A stretch of 64,000 nt of DNA, taken from Clonostachys chloroleuca. Lineage: Eukaryota > Ascomycota > Sordariomycetes > Hypocreales > Bionectriaceae. Shown here one piece after another: positions 58,854 through 64,000 of the stretch. The translations under genes and the position numbers were made by a program. The stretch covers positions 744,001 through 808,000 of the forward strand of contig JBANAY010000004.1 in the NCBI GenBank assembly GCA_037952775.1. The letters run 5' to 3'. The notes below the pieces were generated by a model that was given only the letters and a program-made list of their open reading frames with translations, was not told the DNA's origin and made no database searches. The stretch's first letter is position 1, and every line of letters begins with the position of its first letter.

Positions 58854-61485
58854 TTATCGATAGGTTCCATTACCAAAGCGAGGCCCCGGTCCCATTCGAC
58901 CATTGATCCCCGGCCCAACCCCAGGACCAGGTCGGGTCGTGACAGCGTGATTGGTGCAAAGCATTCCAACACGAGAGCCGAACTTGGATCCTCTGAGAGA
59001 GACCATGTGTTTTCGAATATGAGCTGCTACCATTTCTCGATGCTGAGGTGTCGCGTTGTTGAGGATCCATTGAATCAGGTAGTTGCCATACTGATCGCTG
59101 GCGATATCAATCAGTGGGATCCTAGTCCTATCACGACGGCCTTCACAAACTCGGTCAAGGTAGCGTCCCAGGAACTCAGTACCTCCAATCTTCAGGCATT
59201 TCTCGACAACCTTGGAGGCAAACTGGTCTGTACTGTACTCGGCAGCATACCGAATGACGTGGTCAATGGCACGGCTTCGATCAGGTGGTCCGCCATGCTC
59301 GCAGATATGCTGGATGCACCAATTACCGAATTGTCCATGCGCAACAATATCGATGTTCGCGAGCACCTCTTCGATGCATGGTCGCTATATCACACGAACG
59401 TTAGTGCATGCTTCAATAGATGGTAGATGACGTTTTGGAGTAATACCTTATCCTCTTCAAGACAATTCTCGAAAATATTTTGAACCACCAAACTTCCAGT
59501 CTCGCCTAGAGCAACCTCGTGCCACATTCCCCGAAGGGCCTCGTTGACATATTTCATGATTTGAGGAGGAGACTCGGTCCATCGAAGTTCGAAAAGCTTC
59601 TGCCAAACGTGGCACGCGTATCGATGAATCACTGTTTCGGGGATGCGTCGGAGTAGCTCATGAACCATTATTGCTTTGTAGTCCTCTGGGACAGAATCAA
59701 ACGCTTTCTGAACCACATGACACCCAAAAGGGTCCATCGACAGATTCAGGGTGTTTCCACGGATCGCTTCAGCAATTTTGATGACCTGCTCGGGGGTCCC
59801 GTGCTCGAAACAACGCTGCACAAGGAAGTTTCCGAATCGGTTGACCATCAAAGGGTATGCTTGAGCTACAATCGCCTCCACAATCTCATACTTCTGCTCA
59901 GGAGTTCCGACCTTTAGCTTTTGCTGCAAAAAGATGGAAGCCTGTTGGTCGTTGTTGCACACGATCTTGTCAACGATATACTTCCAGTTGCAGTTCATTC
60001 CGATCAAGCAAGCGTCGGTAGTTGAGGGGCTCAGTAGGAGGCAGGTATGTTGGGCCTTCAGAGGGCATCTCCTGAAGGGCATCAGCTCTGTAAGCAAAGG
60101 TTTCACCGCCAGTTTCTCTCACCTCTCCCTTCCATGCTCCTTTAGAGGTGAACTCGGAAGCAAAGGGGGATAGGGGGGTACCCACAGGCTGTTGGGGCTG
60201 TTGAGCATAAGGGGGATTCCAACTGGGCTCATCACTTGGCCAGGCCCCAGGTGAGGCCCAGGAATAATGGTGTTTTGGATGTGCCCTCCCATCATGGCAT
60301 CCTGCTGATTTGCTAGCCCATTGAAAGCACCGCCGTAGGAGCTATTGAAATGAAGAGGTGAGTTGATCCTGCCTTCATATCGATTTCCTCGGCGACCTGC
60401 TGGTGGGCGACCATGAACATCTGAATCCGGTGTCAGGCGATCACCATTGCAGCTCTCTGTCTGGGAATATGGGCCAGCAGAGTCTGCAAAACTGGTTTGG
60501 AACCCTCGACCCCCGAACCAATTTCCTGGAGAAGGCTCCATAGCCGACGATTGAGCTGCATTGCCAACAGCAGGAGGAGCCCTTGGATTATTCCAAATAC
60601 CTCTCTGTCGGCTGAACGGACCAACTGGAAGGCATTCACTGGTATCTGACTGAGTGTTATCAGGCGATGCCCAAATGCTTTCTCGGACAGTTGGTATGTA
60701 GCTGCGCGAAGGAAACTCGCCCGTAGGAGAGGTGCCTGGCTTGCCCGTCCGGGTTTGAACTAACTCCTGGTCGAGTCGGGAGATTTTGGTTTGTGCTTGA
60801 GCGAGTTGCAACTTCAGGTGAAGGATTTCATCAGTGTCTTGACGGTTATCCTCGAATGTAGCACTTGCAGGTCTAGTGGTAGGTGCAGTGGACGAAAAGG
60901 CATCCGTTGCTAGTGTGATGGGGAGGGGCGTGCTCGACGAGGTATGGTCCTGCGCCCTCGAGTTGTACGGATCATCCTCCCCTGATCGAATGGCTTCATT
61001 TTGCTTGTTCAGAACCGCTTGCTGTTCAGACAACTTAGCGATAAGTTTGTCCATGGGGTATGATTCGTCTGAGACTGCGGGCGACTGTTTCATCTAGAGA
61101 AGGTTAGAATCTAGATACAGATGGACAAGGCTTTGCGTCACTTGCCTTGATAGGGTTTTTATTGGCGAGCTTCCCTGTGGTCAGTGGCGAAATGCCCTTC
61201 TTTGCGACATCGGGAGCTGGATCGGTAATCTGCTGGAAATGAGTGTCAGCGTTTTGCAAAGTTAGAGACAGTTTTAATTGGCCGTATGTAGCTGATACTT
61301 GGAGAGTAGGGCGATCTGATGAAGGGATGCTAGAAGAACCGAAGGTCGAAGGGGCTTACCATATTCGAAGCTGACGTTTGGGGATCTCCAATATTCGTCG
61401 AATCTTGCTCGTGGCGTTGAGACGAGTTGGAAAAAGATCTCAGCGACATGGAGGCTGATCCTAACGAAGAATCCAAAGTCGACAT
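58854..61485 (-). CDS. Pumilio (PUF) family RNA-binding protein, frame disturbed twice
   Basis: Exons: 61485-61360, 61229-61146, 61093-59447 and 59384-58854; introns of 130, 52 and 62 nt; about 796 aa if repaired. The second intron is GC-AG (AAG|GCAAGT). The start MSTLDSSLGSASMSL is the first ATG of an upstream-open leader. The N-terminal half is Ser/Pro/Asn-rich with a coiled coil (LQLAQAQTKISRLDQEL). Eight PUF-like repeats follow, e.g. VNRFGNFLVQRCFEHG, MDPFGCHVVQKAF, HRYACHVWQKLFE, GETGSLVVQNIFE, GQFGNWCIQHICE, DQFASKVVEKCL, DQYGNYLIQWIL. Such proteins bind 3' UTRs and control mRNA decay or translation. One base is missing near 60179-60184 (SLW / GTPLSPFASEF) and two near 59994-59999 (RRLLDRN / NCNWKYIVDKIV), so the frame is restored afterwards. 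As written, translation stops at 60119. Confidence 0.85.
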
Positions 61486-62675
61486 GCGGCTGAGGGGAGA
61501 GTGAAGTGCCGAAGCGCCAGTTGTACCAAGAAGACGAAGATGGCGAGGAAGGTGATTAGATGTTCGAGATCGCACACAACAGTCTATTAGATCAAATGAA
61601 AGTGGCTGATTAGAATCGAGCCAGAAAGCAGGCGAGAAATAGAAGAGGGAAATGGCTTGGAAGAGAAGACGTACTCGAAGTTTTGGGCCAGAGCTGCTAC
61701 AGAGCAAGCAGGACCAGATGGAGAGAGTGAGATGACAAGAAAGGGAAAGCAAGATCCTGGAATTAGAATAATATCGACAGGTTACTACAGCAGAAGCTGA
61801 AAAAGGCAAGATGAAAGGAAAGGCTTGAGTGAAGATCGATGTGTAAGGAAGAGGAGAGAAAGAGAGAGTGGAGGTATTGTGGGAGGGAAGAAACAGGCTT
61901 GGTGAGTTTGGAAGTTGAAAGAAAGTCTTGGAGGGAAGGTCAGGCGGAGGTTTTAGAGAAATGCACCTGAGAAAACGGTGTGGAATACGCCTGCGTGCGC
62001 ACAATAACTCGGGAAGGTTTATTGCTGTAGGCGAAGCCAGCGGCACCAATAGGCATGGCCAGCAGGACAATAGGCCCTTCGTCGCCTCATCTTGTGCTCA
62101 CTGCATTATGGACTCGAGTTTTTTTTTTAGATCAATCTCCGAAATTGCACATTCTTGCCATCCTCTGTAAGTCTTTCGCGTGGCAGGTATGAAAGCGTGC
62201 CACTCACCTCGAGGTCACGTCAAGGTCACTGATCAGGCCAAGACCACTCACCTTAGGCGCCTAGCCCAGTAACGCTCCAGCTGCATCGTTCAACGTATCC
62301 CATCCTTCTGCCTCAAGCGAGACACTAGTGGCGTCTACTCACGGTACCAGTCCTTGTTATAGGCATGATCAAAGGGAGTCAAGGATCCAGCTCTCGTCCA
62401 AGTTGAACGAAGCTACCTAAGGGGTCACTGGATACAAGGCTATCAGCTCCCCATGAACCACTGCTTTTGAGGCCCCGAGTAGTGGTTGGTATAACAAATA
62501 TTGATACAGCAATGCCATAACGTGCATATATAATCGCATGCAAATATGTACCTCCTGGCGATCGAGTCTTCCCAACGCCCAGAAATACATTCCCATATCG
62601 TACATAAATCGGATATCATCGCATGTTGTATGGTGGCCTCTAAGATATTCCCAATTCGTGACAGTAAATCCCGGC
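61486..62675. other. spacer upstream of the Pumilio gene
   Basis: 1.2 kb. The first 600 nt on the minus strand are pyrimidine-rich and stop-free but contain no ATG, fitting a long 5' leader of the Pumilio gene. The rest holds the RSM27 3' region. Confidence 0.5.
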
Positions 62676-63173
62676 TTATCGCCTCTTGCCTCCAGCGCCC
62701 GGTTTCGCTATGTATTGTTAGCCTGTGAATATCCAACAAGAATCGGCGAAGGGGGCTATGGTTCGTACTCGTAGGAGGAGCCGACTTCTTTTTGGGGGCG
62801 CCCTTTCCACGCTCTTTCAATCTGGGGTCTCAGTGTCAGCCCACATCCAAGTTTCCTCAGGACTGGAATGATCATACTCATCAATGTACTCGAATCGATC
62901 CTCCTCGGCGTCCTCCCATGTATCCAGGCCAGGCCCAAACTCTCGCCTCACATCCTTGATTGTGGCCACTCTCCTCGGGTAGTATGCGGCAAGTGCAGGT
63001 CCTCGGAGTCGCTGGCGCAGGACCTTGTTGCCCATGCGAACACCATCAGGGTTGAAGTTCGTCGCGAAGACCTGGCATTGAGCCTGCAATTGGTTAGCTG
63101 GAAGACAATTCTGTAGGGAAAATAGAAGCCATACCTTCATCAAATCCAGTAGTCTGGCCCGCGGAACGCTCAT
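62676..63173 (-). CDS. rsm27: mitochondrial small-subunit ribosomal protein Rsm27 (mS33)
   Basis: Four short exons: 63173-63135, 63083-62890, 62821-62769 and 62707-62676; introns of 51, 68 and 61 nt, each with a CTAAC or CTGAC branch; 105 aa. Exon 1 gives MSVPRARLLDLMK, exon 2 continues AQCQVFATNFNPDGVRMGNK-VLRQRLRGPALAAYYPRR, exon 3 supplies ERGKGAPKKKSAPP, and exon 4 a basic tail ending GAGGKRR. The first block, the LRGP..AAYY core and the KGAPKKK end are the mS33/Rsm27 signature. The protein sits in the small subunit of the mitoribosome. A stop codon follows directly if the second intron is overlooked, which makes this gene look truncated. The predicted length fits the family (about 100-110 aa). 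It is divergent from the RNase III gene with 285 nt between start codons. Confidence 0.88.
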
Positions 63174-63458
63174 GGTGAGATCTTGGAGAACATGTATATT
63201 TTCGATATATGCTGGACAACGGACCTTGAGGCTCAAAATTGAGATCATGGCGTTGGTCCAGCGCCTGGTTGGTGGGAAAGCGCGAAAAAGTGGAGAGTTG
63301 ATGGTTAAGCCGCATGTGGCGTATCTCTGCTTATCGCTACTAACTCAGACTTGGATTTTCCATCAAGCAGTGAAGAAACATGATAATGAATCACAGCCAA
63401 ATCTCCTAATTTTGTTTTTCTTATTATTTTCAATTTCTTTCTGTAGCACCTGGCCAAT
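63174..63458. promoter_or_regulatory. short divergent promoter, RSM27 / RNase III gene
   Basis: 285 nt separate the two start codons, so both genes probably share a bidirectional promoter. It is AT-rich towards the plus-strand gene. No specific motif is claimed. Confidence 0.5.
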
Positions 63459-64000
63459 ATGGCCAAACGCGATCTGCCAGAGTCCCCAATCCAATCAAGC
63501 AAACGACTTCGAACCTCTGTGGATGACACTGGAGCGCTCCTCCAGCTAATTGAAAATGCCGAGGAGCTTACGCATTGCCTACGGACCTTAACAGAGTGGA
63601 AAGATGATATTTCTCGGAAAAGTGACCAAATACAAACAAATCCCTCTTTCGTTCGAGTGAGAGACCAACTTGCTGAACTGAGCAAAAAGTTAAGCCCTGT
63701 TTTCCAACAGCTGGACCCTTCACAAGATGCTCACCATAGCGAAGTAAAGGTATGTGCAATACCCAACCAGATGCAATGTCATATTATTAAACTTCCTCGT
63801 ACTAGACTATTTCTAAATCTGAAAGCTCGGTCAAAAAGTCTCAAAAAGACACCGGAAGCATGGTTGCCTGCCCTCCTCCACTTCTAGCAGCCTGGCACGC
63901 CTCTGAGATACCGTCCCAGTTACCACCAATCCCCAAAATCAATGATTCCCGGATTGAGATTCAAACATTCCGACACCCTGGGATGGCAAATATCTCCAGG
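63459..64000 (+). CDS. ribonuclease III family protein, 5' part only
   Basis: Exons 63459-63749 and 63806 to beyond the window; intron of 56 nt (GTATGT donor, ACTAG acceptor). The first exon gives a hydrophilic helical N-terminus starting MAKRDLPESPIQSSKRLR, with two amphipathic stretches (LLQLIENAEELTHCLRTL and FVRVRDQLAELSKKLSPVFQQ). Exon 2 reads on without a stop to 64000 and ends PIPKINDSRIEIQTFRHPGM, which resembles the opening of fungal RNase III (Pac1/Rnt1-like) domains ('LPP.P.I.D..L....FTH.S'). The ExxxD catalytic signature and the dsRNA-binding domain would lie downstream, outside the window. The assignment rests on the N-terminal layout only. If correct, the role is cleavage of double-stranded precursors of rRNA and snRNA. 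Confidence 0.6.

Noticed and set aside
61486..62070. 195-codon upstream extension of the Pumilio first exon
   Set aside because: The frame is open but lacks an ATG and is pyrimidine-rich; taken as 5' leader.
62817..62830. apparent frameshift/early stop in RSM27
   Set aside because: A 68-nt intron (GTACAT donor at 62889, CTGAC branch, CCCCAG acceptor at 62822) removes the stop and restores the conserved C-terminus.

Overview
The window is nuclear DNA of a filamentous ascomycete (Pezizomycotina, probably a Sordariomycete). Evidence: most genes carry short (about 50-155 nt) GT-AG introns with CTAAC-type branch points; the coding capacity is purely eukaryotic (TFIID, dynactin, SRP, RVB1, DSC complex, mitoribosome, peroxisome import); the orotidine decarboxylase has the large acidic insertion seen in Sordariomycete enzymes; intergenic spacers are long and rich in short TAGGTAGGTA-like motifs. 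The finer placement (for example Hypocreales) is only a guess. I see no mobile element, CRISPR array, tRNA or rRNA gene.

Layout. 0.6-3.9 kb: a BTB-domain protein (+) converging on phosphatidylinositol synthase PIS1 (-). 3.9-9.1 kb: a 5.2-kb gene-free spacer. 9.1-10.2 kb: orotidine 5'-phosphate decarboxylase (pyrG, +). 12.5-14.3 kb: a six-exon protein with a NYN/PIN-like domain and tandem CCCH zinc fingers (+). 15.0-15.8 kb: SRP19/Sec65 (+), converging on the p150-Glued dynactin subunit (16.3-20.4 kb, -). 21.6-23.8 kb: HMG-box regulator (-). 25.6-27.1 kb: RVB1 AAA+ ATPase (-). 28.0-29.4 kb: EamA/DMT transporter (-). 30.8-31.3 kb: TAF13 (-). 31.3-43.2 kb: a gene desert of almost 12 kb holding only low-complexity tracts and one orphan 274-codon frame. 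43.2-45.1 kb: SOK1/TCP11 (+). 47.6-50.4 kb: Uds1-domain coiled-coil protein (-). 51.4-52.3 kb: Dsc2-like rhomboid pseudoprotease (-). 54.3-56.2 kb: mitochondrial PP2C phosphatase of Ptc5 type (-). 57.1-58.0 kb: KPWE-motif, Pex39-like peroxisomal protein (+). 58.9-61.5 kb: Pumilio-family RNA-binding protein (-). 62.7-63.2 kb: mitoribosomal Rsm27/mS33 (-), divergent from a 5'-partial RNase III gene (+) that runs off the window.

The genes do not form a metabolic cluster; they are mostly conserved housekeeping genes. Gene models were built by hand from reading frames, splice consensus and frame arithmetic.

Two themes are worth attention. First, SOK1, the Uds1 protein and the Pumilio protein (43-61 kb), and possibly SRP19, contain reading-frame breaks that are all explained by loss of one or two bases, usually in a short homopolymer. 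This looks like deletion-type sequencing error more than gene decay. Second, the window contains two understudied RNA/organelle proteins (NYN-CCCH and KPWE), a GC-AG intron in the Pumilio gene, and an unusually large desert in an otherwise gene-dense region.
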